This document shows, in pieces, positions 10,185 through 20,246 of a DNA stretch of 64,000 nt (the first letter of the stretch is position 1; every line of letters starts with the position of its first letter). The DNA lies in the NCBI GenBank assembly GCA_021907015.1, contig CP091064.1, forward strand, positions 1,178,001 through 1,242,000. Direction: 5' to 3'. The stretch is from Pectobacterium sp. PL152. Its GTDB lineage: Bacteria > Pseudomonadota > Gammaproteobacteria > Enterobacterales > Enterobacteriaceae. The position numbers were made by a program, and so were the translations under genes. The notes under the pieces were generated by a model that had not been told where the DNA came from, did not search any database, and worked only from the letters and a program-made list of their open reading frames with translations.

Positions 10185-10568
10185 TTATTTAATAAAATAT
10201 GCTAAGCGCTCACCTATTTTTAAATCTTCTCTCTTATAATAGAAAACAGTATCAAAGTTAATGGATATATACTTCCCTATTACCTTAAACGTAAAGTCAT
10301 CATCAGAATAGAACTCAACAATGAATTCATCTCCTAAATGGCTTTTAGATATTTTAATAAAATCATCATTCACATCACATGGCCAGTCCAATATCCCCTG
10401 AAAAAATGATGGTGACTCAATGATTATTTCCAACGTATGATAATATGATAAATCATCACTCCCAACAATAATTAGACGTTCTCGATCATATAAAAAAACA
10501 GAGAAATCCAACCAGCTTTGTTTCCAATCATGCTCTTTTATAGCGGATACTAAATCTTGTTCTCTCAT
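10185..10568 (-). CDS. Probable immunity protein for orphan tip B3
   Basis: 127 aa, acidic, no family recognised (begins MREQDLVSAIKEHDWKQSW). Its ATG overlaps the tip stop by 4 nt (10565-10568), the translational coupling typical of Rhs toxin-immunity pairs. AT-rich compared with the Rhs core. Intact. Role is inferred from position. Confidence 0.65.
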   Translation of the reverse strand: MREQDLVSAIKEHDWKQSWLDFSVFLYDRERLIIVGSDDLSYYHTLEIIIESPSFFQGILDWPCDVNDDFIKISKSHLGDEFIVEFYSDDDFTFKVIGKYISINFDTVFYYKREDLKIGERLAYFIK

Positions 10569-11101
10569 GGAATTACTCCATTAGGTAAAGGAATATGCGT
10601 GCTATTCGCCGCAATAGGATCATAATTTGGGTTAGGGAAATTCTGATTTGTTTTCAAAATAGAAGTATGGTGCCACGCACCATCAGATGAACCATATTCC
10701 CATCCATATCCTTGATTCGTTGATGGATTTACACCCATTTGATTTCTCCCTACCCTAAAAATAGGTCCATTAGCCGAATTACTTCCTAAAGGAGCATTAG
10801 GATTTATATCATGTGCTCTTACTTCGTATTTATAATTCCCCGCTGAGAATTTCTCTTTAAAATTGATCGGATAATCTTGCCCTGACAAACCTTGTCTATG
10901 TAATGAATAATCAAATATTTCCTGAGGTGATTCGTTCTTAATTGCCGCATGAGCCTCAGATGCATTCATGCCTTTAGAACGATTGTATTTATACCAATCA
11001 TATAAATCGGGGCAAGCAGCTAAACCTAGAGGATCCACCCACTCCAACGGGTTATGTACGTAACCTTGTGGCCTGCGGCCTCCCAGTAACCCTATCGGGT
11101 C
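10565..11101 (-). CDS. Orphan Rhs tip B3 (possible polymorphic toxin type 30)
   Basis: A silent Rhs C-terminal cassette. It opens with the end-of-core signature [21 protein letters not shown] then VDPLGL, after which an aspartyl self-cleavage normally frees the toxin. The toxin part has GSNSANGPIFRVGRNQ and a late NSTHIPLPNG, which recall the family often annotated as polymorphic toxin type 30, but I am not certain of the name or activity. There is no start codon with a ribosome site at the junction: upstream the frame runs back into element 1 non-coding DNA. Expression would need recombination onto an Rhs core. Confidence 0.65.
   Translation of the reverse strand, partial: DPIGLLGGRRPQGYVHNPLEWVDPLGLAACPDLYDWYKYNRSKGMNASEAHAAIKNESPQEIFDYSLHRQGLSGQDYPINFKEKFSAGNYKYEVRAHDINPNAPLGSNSANGPIFRVGRNQMGVNPSTNQGYGWEYGSSDGAWHHTSILKTNQNFPNPNYDPIAANSTHIPLPNGVIP
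11091..11101. other. Predicted recombination site, unit junction 1
   Basis: CCTATCGGGTC followed by ATAGGG. The inverted arms CCCTAT/ATAGGG enclose the 6-bp spacer CGGGTC. On the Rhs strand it encodes DPIG at the core/tip boundary. Confidence 0.7.
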
Positions 11102-12023
11102 ATAGGGACAACTCCGGTGCAGTCGTACTTTTATCGCACTTAACCTATTGAAGCAACGGCCTTTTTAAGTCGCGTTTTTGCCAGCTTAACAACGTTTTAA
11201 CCCGAACACCCCGACGCGCACTTTTGCCCGCAGACACGCTACCGCCACGCTGTGACTTCCCTGTCTGCATAAGCCACATCATAGCAGCGGCGTCAGCCGC
11301 TGCCATTAGTCGTTTCCTGTTGAACCGGGTTTTAACGCGGCGCGAGCCGTTCCGCAGCTTGCTGTGGGACGGTGAAGCGTCTGCCGGGTGCGGGCTGGCG
11401 AGGCCCGCAAGACAAGAGGTCAAGCAGGAGGCCCCGGCGGGGGCCGCACGGGGCGGAGATGGCGAGCACGGGAACGAGCAAGGAGCTTGCGACTGCGAGC
11501 CGGGCGCAGCCAGTGCAGCGGGGTTGGGGCGGGGGCGAGGTGAAGCCGTTAAGCGCCGTGACGCAGGAGCGGCTTCTGCTGTGGGGTTGACCTTGATGTT
11601 GACATTGCTTGAAGGCTGACACCGGCGTTTCCGCCGCCAGGGAGGGCGGCCACACCGTGAGAGCCAGGGAAGGAACACCGGGGCCGACAGCAGAGGGCGC
11701 AGCCCTGTGCGCCACACCGCACCACAGAGCCGAACCCCGGCGGCCAGCCGCACACCGTGGCCGAAGTAGCCGCAACGCGCCCATTACTCAACCGGCGCCG
11801 ACATAATGTGTGTTACGCGTGGGTTGCGTTCAGCAACTTGCGCGTAATGCCACATTATGTTGAATGACGAACGGCCAGCAACGTTAAGGTCAGAGTGTGA
11901 TGAAGGTGAGTGCTGGCCGGGCGACATTTACCGCCGGAGTGCCTTAGCCACATAAGGCAAGCGGTGCGCCACGGAGGGCGCAGCGTTTGCCCTGCACCGT
12001 CCTGCGGCCTTGAAGAGAGTGAG
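11102..12023. other. Conserved non-coding end of element 1
   Basis: 0.92 kb between the att site and the recombinase stop, present in all four elements. Open frames on both strands here are interrupted differently in each copy and have repetitive Ala/Pro/Arg-rich content, so I do not call a gene; the stretch reading MAAADAAAMMWLMQTG on the minus strand (near 11250-11300) is the best preserved. It holds several inverted repeats, including GCAGCGGC-gtca-GCCGCTGC (near 11284-11304), GGCCCCGGCGGGGGCC (near 11432) and the nested hairpin at 11801-11860. Candidates: recombinase arm sites, replication origin, structured RNA. Confidence 0.5.
11801..11860. repeat. Nested hairpin of element 1
   Basis: ACATAATGTG pairs with CACATTATGT, inside it TTACGCG with CGCGTAA, and innermost GTTGC with GCAAC around the loop GTTCA. 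In the other three elements the innermost stem is GCCGC/GCGGC, a paired change that keeps the stem. Confidence 0.75.
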
Positions 12024-13080
12024 CTACTTTTTCGGGTTGTCCGGCTGCACAGTCGCGTCCGGCTTAAGCTCGTCCGGTTTGCGTTTCCTTCGACGCCGGG
12101 GCTTCGGTTTCCGCTCTGCCGGATGCGTCTTCTCATGCACCTGTTTCAGATGCCCGATAGCAACCCGCGTGTAGATTTGCGTCGTCTCCAGCTTTTCATG
12201 GCCTAAGATAGCCTGGATGTGTCGCGTGTCCGCGCCGTTCTCCAGCATCTGTGTCGCCATCGAGTGCCGGAACACATGGCACGCCCCCGCCTTTTCAGGT
12301 GCGCGTCGTCTCGTATCGCCCGGCCAGCCAGTATCGTCAGCGTCGCCCGAGCCAGCTTCTTTCCCCATATCGTCACGAACAGATAACCACTGTCGTGCTT
12401 CGTCGTCAGCCGTGGCCGCACCGCATCCAGATAGCGCTGCACCCAGACCAGCGCCCGCAGGCCAACCGGAACAACCCGGTCTTTGTTGCCTTTGCCCTGT
12501 CGCACCACCAGAACGCCGCGCCCCACGTCCACATCGTCCAGCATCAGCCCGGCCAGCTCTGAACGTCTTAGCCCCGTGCTCCACAGCATTTCCAGCACGG
12601 CGCGGTTACGCAGTCCGGTTAACGTCTCCGTGTTCTGCGCATCCATCACCGCTTCGGTTTCTTCCTCGCTCAGTATCTGCGCCGGAAGTCGTTTCTCCGC
12701 TTTCGGCAGCGTCATCTGCTCCGCCGGGTTGTACAGGATATGGTGGCGTTGCAACAACCAGCGGAACAGCATCCTGATAGCCGTCAGGCGGTTAAGCTGA
12801 CCACCCTGTGCCAGCGGTTTGCCGTCTGCCTTGCGGTAGCCGTGCAGATGTCGCTGATAGGCTTCCAGCACTGCCAGACTTACCTGTGCCGCCTGCATCA
12901 GCCCCGCTCTTCACACCACGTCACGAACGGGCGCAGTCGTTCATCGTACCCTTCCACCGTGCGCGGGCTGTGGTTCGTGGCTGTCAGGTGCTCAAGGTAC
13001 GCAGTGGTGTACTGGCGCAGCGTCTGTGACAGGCCGCTAAGGTAAGTGGCTTCGGGACTGGGTGGTTTTGGTCGGGTCAT
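12024..13080 (-). CDS. Tyrosine recombinase of element 1, frameshifted
   Basis: XerD-like integrase of about 350 aa, same family as the intact copy at 19177. Catalytic features in their order: arginine in [13 protein letters not shown], lysine region [10 protein letters not shown], HxxR in [12 protein letters not shown] in [10 protein letters not shown] and the tyrosine in IYTRVAIG. The lysine/arginine-rich tail ([11 protein letters not shown]) could help bind DNA. Two single-base deletions break the frame, one near 12903 (a lost A after GCGGGG) and one near 12290 in an A run where the intact copy reads HLKKAG. Expected to act at the DPIG-coding junction sites. Confidence 0.85.
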
Positions 13081-13126
13081 GGCGGCGCGTCCTGCGGGGT
13101 GGGGTAAGAGAAGTGAGGAAGTATCG

Positions 13127-16003
13127 TTACGATGTGATGCGCTTAGCTGGCTTTGCCGGAACCGTGCTTTTACCGTTAACCCGACTTGCGACAGATGAAC
13201 CCTGATCGGCTGCGGCTTGGCGTGGTTTTTCTGACCCAGACTTAGCCCCGACTTGGGGCAGACTTGACCCCGACTTGCTATTGCCAGACCCAGACTTACG
13301 CGAGTCGTACCCGTCTTTTTCATTCAGTTCCAGCTCGATTAACCCGCACAGGTGCGCCCCTTCTGGAACCGTACCATCCCACAGCAGCTCGTATTGCAGC
13401 AGATGCCCACGGCTCCCGCCATGAACCAGCAGGTATTCCATTTCAGCCAGTCGCAGGCAGTGCAGCTTAAGCTGACTGTCACTCCACTGTGTCGCGTCAC
13501 GGATATCCCGCCGGGTAAAGCGCACCTCGCCCGGTTTTTTGCTCTGCGTATGCGCTAACTGATTCACCATCCCCTGTATCAGCAGCAACAGCTTGCGCGT
13601 CTGTGGCGGCATCTCGTCCAGCGTCCGACCAAGGATTTCATGCGCCAGTTTGTTGGCCAGCACGATGTCCGAGCGTTCGACCTCGATATACTCGATAACC
13701 TGTCCACGGTGCGAGACGGTTTTTACTTCCCGCTGATACTGGTGCAGCAGCGCGACAGACTGGATTAACGTCAGGTACTTCATATGGTCGCGGCGGGTGC
13801 GGGTTTTGTCGCTCAGGAACGTGAGCTGACTGGCGAACGGGTTCACCACTTTTAACGGTTTCAGTAACCGCTGGGCATTCTGGTGCAACTCCGTCAGATA
13901 GCCTTTCTCGTTCTCCATCAGCAACCCTTCCAGCGTTTGCTTGTGGCGCTGCAAGGCGTGTATCGCTTCCGTCTGTTCGCGGGATTCGTTCACGGTAAGA
14001 ACCAGACAGCGGTTTAACAGTTCTTCATCCACATCGATGGCCGTGGTGGTCAGCATCAGCATCACCGGGCCTTTTACCGTATATTGCTTGGTGACCAGAT
14101 TCCTGTGGCATCATCCTTGCCGGTACTGGCAATGGTCAGTTCTCCGTCACTCTGCAACAGCTTGAGTGCATAGGCGGCTTGCCGCACGCCTTCTTCTTCG
14201 GCGATGGCGAGGATTTTATGCTGGAGATTGGTTTCACCCAGATAGAACAGGCTCTGTCCCGTCATGGCCGAGTATTGCAGCCGCTCTTCCGGTGGGATGA
14301 GATTCAGCACTGCATCCATCAGTGAGGATTTTCCCGCCGCGCTTGATGACTGGATGAGCACAGCCAGCGGTTTATCCAGCTTGCGCGACACCGCCGCCAG
14401 ATACCCCGCCACTAAGTTGGTCGATTCCCCACCACGCCACAGGCGGCAAGGTCATCCGTCAGCCTGCTAATCAGGTTCGGGTCTTGCAGCAGCGTCAGCG
14501 CGTCGACTTTGGCGTCGTCATCCAGTTCCGGCGAGGTGTTATCACCCGTTTCCGGCTGGCTCAGATGACTTTCCAGTGCCAGCAGTACCCGCCCCAGAGT
14601 GCGTTTAAGGTCGCTTTCCGCTAACCCCAGCTCTGATGCAGCCAGCCGCGCATAACCTGCACGGCTCCGGGCGCTCATCATGTCCACGCTGTCGGCGAAC
14701 ACCACGCCGCTGGCCGTATCGATAACCTGTGCGTTCACTTTCATCGCGCCGCTGCCGACCCTGACCGATGCCATACCCCGGATGTGCCATTGCTGACCAG
14801 ACAGCGCTATCTCAAGTTCACCGTTCGGCAGGGCGTCAACCACAACCCCGGCAGCTAAAGAGGCGGCAGGTTGCGACGGTTTTTCAGGCTGTGGCACGGA
14901 TTCAGGTTCAGCGCTGACCGCTTCCCCCCATTGGCAACGCGCCGTCAACCAGTAACCCGAACGCCGCTTCCGGTTCAGCCACACTGCACATATAACCGTT
15001 AGCATCCATGCCAGCCGGGAACACCACGCGGAACGGCGCGATACCGTCAGCGGCTAACGCAGAAGCCAGCTTCACCGCGCCATCATCGCCTGCCGCGTCG
15101 TTATCGAACGCGATAAGCACCTGTTTTACCCCGTGGCGGATAAACGATTCGCGCATTTCCTCTGTGAACCCGTTCACCCCATACGCTGCCGTCACGTTCC
15201 GGTATCCTGCTACCCAGAACGACATCGCATCGATAAGTGATTCGCATAAGATGATAGACTTACTTGCCACTAACGCCTGCTCGTTCCACACCCCGCCGTG
15301 TGGCCCCGGCAGGTACAGATGTTTTGGCGTCCCGGCACGCAACTTGTCACACAGTTTGCGCCCGTATAGCTCCGCACCTGACCGTGACTGTCGATAACCG
15401 GAACCACTAACGACCCCGCCAGATGTTCATGGCCGCTGTCGCGCATTACCCCGATGGTCTGCAACTGTGCCCGGATGGCTGCGCCGTCTTTCAGCTTCTT
15501 CGATGGCAGACGGTAGCCCAGTGTCCGGTTGGCGAACCTAAGCGGAACTGCGCGACTAACTCAGGATGATTGAGGCGGCGTTTTTCCAGATAGGCGATGG
15601 CGTCCGGCGCATTGAGTAAGGTGTGATGATAGAACTCGGTAACACGATGCAGTAACGCCTGCCTTTCCTGTTCATTCGCGATATCCGCCACAGGGGGCAA
15701 CGGCTCAGCAGCGGGCACGCTACCCAGCTCACGCCGCAGTTTATCGACCGCATGGGGCAGGCTGAGATTCTCCGTTTTCATCACCCAGTCCAGCACCGAG
15801 CCGCCTGCATCGCAGCCGAAGCAGTGATACAGGTTCTTCTCTGGCGAGATAACCATTGAAGGGGTGTTTTCCTGATGGAACGGACACAGCACCACGAAGT
15901 CCTTGCCACGCTTCACCACCTTTCTTCCCTGACCACGCACCACCTCAACCAGTGATATGGCGGCTTTCAGGTGCTGCAACTCGGATTCGGGGATGCGTGC
16001 CAT
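13127..16003 (-). CDS. CHC2-Toprim primase with C-terminal ATPase, element 1, frameshifted
   Basis: About 955 aa. The N-terminal zinc finger ([12 protein letters not shown], then [11 protein letters not shown]) and the Toprim domain ([24 protein letters not shown]) are those of DnaG-type primases. The C-terminal half is unlike DnaG and carries an ATPase with Walker [13 protein letters not shown], Walker B-like ILAIAEEEG and a sensor-like [18 protein letters not shown]. Primase-helicase fusions serve autonomous replication in phages and plasmids. AGAGGA precedes ATG 16003. At least five frameshifts (near 15500, 15400, 14930, 14415 and 14080), mostly homopolymer-associated. Confidence 0.8.
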
Positions 16004-16116
16004 AAACGGATTTCCTCTAAAAACCTGTCAATAGGGTTTGGCTAAAAATAACTCGACGCCAATATACCACATAATGTAGTATATACAACATATCGTGGTA
16101 AAACGTGAGGTAAGTT
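16004..16116. promoter_or_regulatory. Divergent promoter region of element 1
   Basis: Lies between the primase (-) and the repressor (+). The inverted repeat TACCAC (16065-16070) / GTGGTA (16095-16100) surrounds ACATAATGT; a repressor operator controlling both directions is likely. Confidence 0.5.
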
Positions 16117-16518
16117 ATGGCTGTCTTATTACATTCAACATCGGTAACAGCTATGGCTATCAGTAACGAAGAGCGCGATTTCTTCATGGCACTGGGTGAA
16201 CGCATCACTACTCTGCGTAAAGAACGGGGTATCACACAGGCTGAACTGGCGGAGAAGCTCGGCGTTTCCCAGCAGACGGTTCAGGCATGGGAAGCCGGGC
16301 GCAGAAGGATTAAGGTTTCATCACTCCCTTCTGTAGCACAGATTTTTTCAGTTTCGCTTGAAGAGGTATTCGGGGAAGCCCCGGAGCCAGCGAGACGCAA
16401 GCGCGGCCCGGCCCCGAAGTGGCAGCAACAGATGGAAGAGATAGACAGTTTGCCCAAGGCAAAACAGAAGATGATTTCGGAGATGTTAAGCGCTCTGATT
16501 GCTCAGGCGCGTAACTGA
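16117..16518 (+). CDS. HTH repressor of element 1 (Cro/CI type)
   Basis: 133 aa. An HTH_3 domain covers about residues 24-80 (GERITTLRKERGITQAELAE, then KLGVSQQTVQAWEAGRRRI), with a basic linker ARRKRGPAPKW and a helical C-terminus SLPKAKQKMISEMLSAL. I choose ATG 16117 because GAGGT lies 6 nt upstream; the internal ATG 16153 has a weaker site. Divergent from the primase, so it probably holds replication and recombination functions silent, as CI-like repressors do in phages. Close to the repressor at 23239, unlike those of elements 3 and 4. Confidence 0.8.
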   Translation: MAVLLHSTSVTAMAISNEERDFFMALGERITTLRKERGITQAELAEKLGVSQQTVQAWEAGRRRIKVSSLPSVAQIFSVSLEEVFGEAPEPARRKRGPAPKWQQQMEEIDSLPKAKQKMISEMLSALIAQARN

Positions 16519-16530
16519 AGGATAACTAGC

Positions 16531-16565
16531 GCGGCGAAGATGAGTTCGCACCTCACCCACGCCGC
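16531..16565 (+). ncRNA. Conserved stem-loop in the symE leader, element 1
   Basis: Imperfect 14-bp stem, GCGGCG...TGAG pairing with CTCA...CGCCGC around TTCGCAC. Other copies keep the pairing with different bases. A second short stem AACTA/TAGTT just before symE puts the GAGG ribosome site in its loop. Confidence 0.55.
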
Positions 16566-16596
16566 TCACCACAAGCAACTAAACGAGGTAGTTACT

Positions 16597-16821
16597 ATGG
16601 CTAACGCACATTCTAAGTCAGGCGTCACCGTTAATAAAGCAGGCAAAACAGAGCGTTACTACACCGTGGGATACGCTCCGCATAATGGTAAACCCAACCC
16701 ACCTTCCGCCATCAACCTTAAAGGCCGCTGGCTGGAAGAGAGTGGCTTTATTACCGGGATGCCTGTTACCGTGACGGTCGAGCGCGGCAGGATTATTATT
16801 GAGACGCAGATTAATCTGTAG
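16597..16821 (+). CDS. SymE-like toxin, element 1
   Basis: 74 aa. The core INLKGRWLEESGFITGMPVT followed by VERGRIIIE matches the SymE toxin domain (AbrB-like fold; E. coli SymE has ITLKGQWLEAAGF), an SOS-induced toxin that cuts RNA or compacts the nucleoid. I place the start at 16597, behind GAGGTAGTTACT, rather than at 16540: this ATG and ribosome site are kept in all copies while the upstream part forms the leader stem-loop. E. coli symE is controlled by an antisense RNA in its leader; something similar could act here. Possible addiction function for the cassette. Confidence 0.8.
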   Translation: MANAHSKSGVTVNKAGKTERYYTVGYAPHNGKPNPPSAINLKGRWLEESGFITGMPVTVTVERGRIIIETQINL

Positions 16822-16848
16822 CGGCTGACTAACCGCTAAAAATAATAA

Positions 16849-16885
16849 AGCCGGAAGGATAATGTGATCACTTCCGGCATTTTTA
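16849..16885. terminator. Terminator after symE, element 1
   Basis: AGCCGGAAG...CTTCCGGC stem followed by a T run (16880-16884). Ends symE and lies against the convergent minus-strand genes. Confidence 0.8.
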
Positions 16886-17184
16886 TTAATCTTTCAACTT
16901 CTTCTTAAATTTATTAAGCGAACGATCGAACCTTGATATTAAATTAGTCCAATCTTGATAAGTGACACCTTCAACATAATAATCACCTAGCCACTTAGGG
17001 TGACAACGCAATAATAAATTATCGATGACTGTTTTCTTCTCAATGGGATCATTGGTTTCATTAAATATCTTTTTAAAAGACCGTCGATTTCCAACGTTTC
17101 TTTTTGATGAGAAGATAAAATAAGATGGTCACATATCTTATTACCTATTTCTTTTATATTCATGATATTAAATTCGTCATTCAT
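16886..17184 (-). CDS. Hypothetical protein, possible second immunity gene
   Basis: About 99 aa once one frameshift near 17095 is repaired. Begins MNDEFNIMNIKEIGNKICDH and continues after the break with NETNDPIEKKTVIDNLLLRC and a lysine-rich end FKKKLKD. No family recognised. AT-rich, on the Rhs strand, between the SHH immunity gene and the symE terminator, where immunity genes sit in other units. Confidence 0.5.
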
Positions 17185-17293
17185 GAAAGAACCACTTCCA
17201 GCAATAACCAGCCAGCCTCACCATTTTAATAATCAGAACGTAACATTAAAAAACCGAAAGGATCGTAAGATCTCTTTCGGCTATTTTTACATA

Positions 17294-17771
17294 TCAATAA
17301 ACCACTAATTTACCATTAGGCCACACACCATCCCAACCACAGGGTATATGACCTGATTCATAGATGTGAATCAAAGAATCAAAAAATAGCGTTTTTTTAA
17401 TTTTATCTTTATATGCATCTTCAATTAAGTAGCTAACAACATCCCATTCAATACATTGCAAAAGTAGGACATTGTCAAAACCATTCAAATGAGGTATTTG
17501 TTTTAACAACTTACCTTTCAAAAAAAGACTTAGCTTCTTGCGCTAAGTCGTTCCAATATTGAAAAATAACAGTGTGTTTAACTGCAAGATATCCTGATAT
17601 TTCATTGGACTCTTCCAGAGTAACATTTTCCCAATCAGGGCTACTCAAAGAAAAATTAGCATCATTCAAAGAGGCAGCAACTTTGACATTAGGAATAAGG
17701 CATTGGTTGCCAACATTAGCAAACCAATCTATTTTAAGCAGTCTATCAACAGCATCATTAGATATCTTCAT
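17294..17771 (-). CDS. Probable immunity protein for the SHH tip
   Basis: About 159 aa after repairing one lost T in a T run near 17520. Begins [20 protein letters not shown] and ends CGWDGVWPNGKLVVY. No family recognised. Its ATG lies 11 nt inside the end of the SHH tip gene, the coupling expected of a toxin-immunity pair. Role from position. Confidence 0.6.
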
Positions 17772-18268
17772 GGTTTAACCTGATTAATTCTTCCGGGATC
17801 CTAGGTACCTTCATACCGCCAAGAGCACCATGCTGAACTCTATTTTGTATACTATACCTTACTGCCTGATTTACCTCATTTGCAGGTAACCCAGCAGCCT
17901 CCAAAGATCTTTTCAATGCTTGAGTATATTTCGTATTAGTAGGGCGCTGGCCATTAAGTTCCCCACCCCGCCTATATTGATCCCAGAATTTCTCCATTGA
18001 GCTATGGGCTTCATAGTGAGGCGTTCCCGGCTCTGTAAACGCATTACCTTCCAGCTTAATAGCCGCACCTTTCTCTCTTGGAATAACATCTCTATATGCT
18101 GCGTCTTGGTTTAAATGGTGGGACTGTCCAGGGCTGGGATCCTTTTCAGCGTCCCATGAGGCCCCATTGCTGCTGGCCCTTTTTATCCAGCCCCAGAGGA
18201 TCACAGAACTCTAGAGGATTGGAAACATACGCCTGAGGTCTATTTCCCCCAAGCAAACCTATCGGGTC
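17758..18268 (-). CDS. Orphan Rhs tip B2, SHH-type nuclease
   Basis: Silent Rhs C-terminal cassette opening with [20 protein letters not shown] and FCDPLGL. The toxin domain has [20 protein letters not shown] then [11 protein letters not shown] and TPHYEAH, the signature of SHH toxins of the HNH/endonuclease VII superfamily, which cut DNA in the target cell. There is one frameshift near 18185, in the linker after the cleavage motif. No start codon precedes the DPIGL motif, so it should be silent in place. Confidence 0.75.
18258..18268. other. Predicted recombination site, unit junction 2
   Basis: CCTATCGGGTC followed by ATAGGGAC, same layout as junction 1. Confidence 0.7.
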
Positions 18269-19176
18269 ATAGGGACGATCCTGACACAGTCGTACTTTTT
18301 ATCGCACTTAACCTGTTGAAGCAACGGCCTTTTCAGGCAGCGTTTTTGCCAGCTTAACAACGTTTTAACCCGAACATCCCGACGCGCACTTTTGCCCGCA
18401 GACACGCTACCGCCACGCTGTGACGTCCCTGTCTGCATAAGCCACATCATAGCAGCGGCGTCAGCCGCTGCCATTAGTCGTTTCCTGTTGAACCGGATTT
18501 TATCGCGGCGCGAGCCGTTCCGCAGCTTGCTGTGGGACGGTGAAGCGTCTGCCGGGTGCGGGCTGGCGAAGCCCGCAAGACAAGAGGTCAAGCAGGGAGG
18601 CCCCGGCGGGGGCCGCACGGGGCGGAGATGGCGAGCACGGGAACGAGCAAGGAGCCTGCGACTGCGAGCCGGGCGCAGCCAGTGCAGCGGGGTTGGGGCG
18701 GGGGCGAGGTAAAGCCGTTAAGCGCCGTGACGCAGGAGCGGCTTCTGCTTTGGGGTTGACGTTGGTCGAGGATTGACGCCGGAGCCAGCGCCGCCAGGGA
18801 GGGCGGCCACACCGTGGAAGCCGAAGAACGGGCGCGATGCCGACAACAGAGGGCGCAGCCCTGTGCGCCGCGCTGTTCTGAAGAGCCGAACCCCGGCGGC
18901 CAGCCGCACGCCATTGCTGAGGCAGACTGCAACGCGCCCATTACTCAACCGGCGCCGACATAATGTGTTACGCGTTGGCCGCGTTCAGCGGCTTTCGCGT
19001 AATGCCACATTATGTTGAATGACGTTCGGCCAGCAACGATGCTTGCAGAGAACGCCATTGGCTGGCGCTGGCCGGGCGACATTTACCGCCGGAGTGCCTT
19101 AGCCACATAAGGCAAGCGGTGCGCCATGGACGGCGCAGCGTTTGCCCTGCACCGTCCTGCGGGATGGGGGAGCGAG
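18269..19176. other. Conserved non-coding end of element 2
   Basis: 0.91 kb, homologous to 11102-12023 with scattered substitutions and indels. No gene called. The substitutions in the best open frame change amino acids freely, which argues against coding. Confidence 0.5.
18958..19015. repeat. Nested hairpin of element 2
   Basis: ACATAATGTG/CACATTATGT, TTACGCG/CGCGTAA and the innermost GCCGC/GCGGC around GTTCA. The inner pair differs from element 1 on both sides at once. Confidence 0.75.
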
Positions 19177-20202
19177 CTACTTTTTCGGGCTGTCCGGTTT
19201 GCGTTTCCTTCGACGCCGGGGCTTCGGCTTGCGCTCTGCCGGATGGGTCCTCTCATGCACCTGTTTCAGATGACCGATAGCCACTTTAGTGTATATCTGC
19301 GTCGTTTCCAGCTTTTCATGGCCGAGTATCGCCTGGATGTGTCGCGTGTCCGCGCCGTTCTCCAGCATCTGTGTTGCCATCGAGTGCCGGAACACATGAC
19401 AGGCTCCGGCTTTCTTCAGGTGCGCGTCGTTCCGTATTGCCCGGCCTGCCAGTATCGTCAGCGTTGACCGTCCCAGCCGCTTGCCCCATATCGTCACGAA
19501 CAGGTAACCGCTGTCATGCTTCGTCGTCAGTCTCGGCCTTACTGCATCCAGATAGCGCTGCACCCAGACCAGCGCCCGCAGGCCAACCGGAACCACCCGG
19601 TCTTTGTTGCCTTTGCCCTGTCGCACCACCAGAACCCCGCGCCCCACGTCCACATCGTCCAGCATCAGCCCGGCCAGCTCTGAACGTCTTAGCCCCGTGC
19701 TCCACAGCATTTCCAGTACCGCGCGGTTACGCAGTCCGGTTAACGTCTCGGTGTCCTGCGCGTCCATTACCGCCTCGGTTTCTTCCTCGCTCAGTATCTG
19801 CGCCGGAAGCCGCTTTTCTGCTTTCGGTAACGTCATCTGTTCCGCCGGGTTGTACAGGATATGGTGGCGTTGCAGCAGCCAGCGGAACAGCATACGGATG
19901 GCTGTCAGGCGGTTAAGCTGACCGCCCTGTGCCAGCGGTTTACCATCGGCCTTGCGGTAGCCGTGCAGATGTCGCTGATAGGCTTCCAGCACTGCCAGAC
20001 TTACCTGTGCCGCCTGCGTGATGCCCCGCTCCTCACACCACGTCACGAACGGGCGCAGCCGTTCACCGTACCCTTCTACCGTGCGCGGGCTGTGGTTCGT
20101 CGCTGTCAGGTGCTCAAGGTAAGCGGTGGTGTACTGGCGCAGCGTCTGTGACAGGCTGCTAAGGTAAAGGGCTTCCGGGCTGGGTAGTTTCGGTTTGGTC
20201 AT
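19177..20202 (-). CDS. Tyrosine recombinase, element 2 (intact)
   Basis: 341 aa, the only uninterrupted copy, and so the reference for the family here. N-terminal SAM-like core-binding domain ([20 protein letters not shown]), then a catalytic domain with R in [12 protein letters not shown] in [12 protein letters not shown], HxxR in [13 protein letters not shown] in [11 protein letters not shown] and Y in IYTKVAIG. A basic tail follows. XerC/XerD-like but about 40 aa longer than Xer proteins. The start follows the primase stop by 44 nt, so both genes are probably one operon. Expected substrates are the DPIG-coding junctions. Confidence 0.92.
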   Translation of the reverse strand: MTKPKLPSPEALYLSSLSQTLRQYTTAYLEHLTATNHSPRTVEGYGERLRPFVTWCEERGITQAAQVSLAVLEAYQRHLHGYRKADGKPLAQGGQLNRLTAIRMLFRWLLQRHHILYNPAEQMTLPKAEKRLPAQILSEEETEAVMDAQDTETLTGLRNRAVLEMLWSTGLRRSELAGLMLDDVDVGRGVLVVRQGKGNKDRVVPVGLRALVWVQRYLDAVRPRLTTKHDSGYLFVTIWGKRLGRSTLTILAGRAIRNDAHLKKAGACHVFRHSMATQMLENGADTRHIQAILGHEKLETTQIYTKVAIGHLKQVHERTHPAERKPKPRRRRKRKPDSPKK

Positions 20203-20246
20203 GGCGGCGCGTCCTGCAAGGTGATGAGGAACAGTCAGGAAGGGAA

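Larger units (their letters stand above)
11102..18268. mobile_element. Cassette 1: element + orphan SHH tip, bounded by two att sites
   Basis: Unit of 7.17 kb between the DPIG-coding repeats at 11091 and 18258. In order on the plus axis: non-coding end, tyrosine recombinase (-), primase (-), repressor (+), symE (+), terminator, hypothetical gene (-), immunity (-), SHH toxin tip (-). Recombination between the flanking direct repeats would release it as a circle carrying all of these. Confidence 0.65.

Noticed and set aside
11145-11806. Long overlapping open frames on both strands in the GC-rich element ends
   Set aside because: Frames break differently in each of the four copies, translations are low-complexity Ala/Pro/Arg-rich, and substitutions do not favour third positions. 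Treated as non-coding.
11801-11860. Integron attC site
   Set aside because: It folds as a nested hairpin, but the arms do not fit the GTTRRRY/RYYYAAC core boxes, and the crossover evidence points to the DPIG-coding site instead.
12203-12898. Separate short recombinase genes
   Set aside because: They are pieces of one recombinase split by single-base deletions, as shown by the intact copy at 19177-20202.
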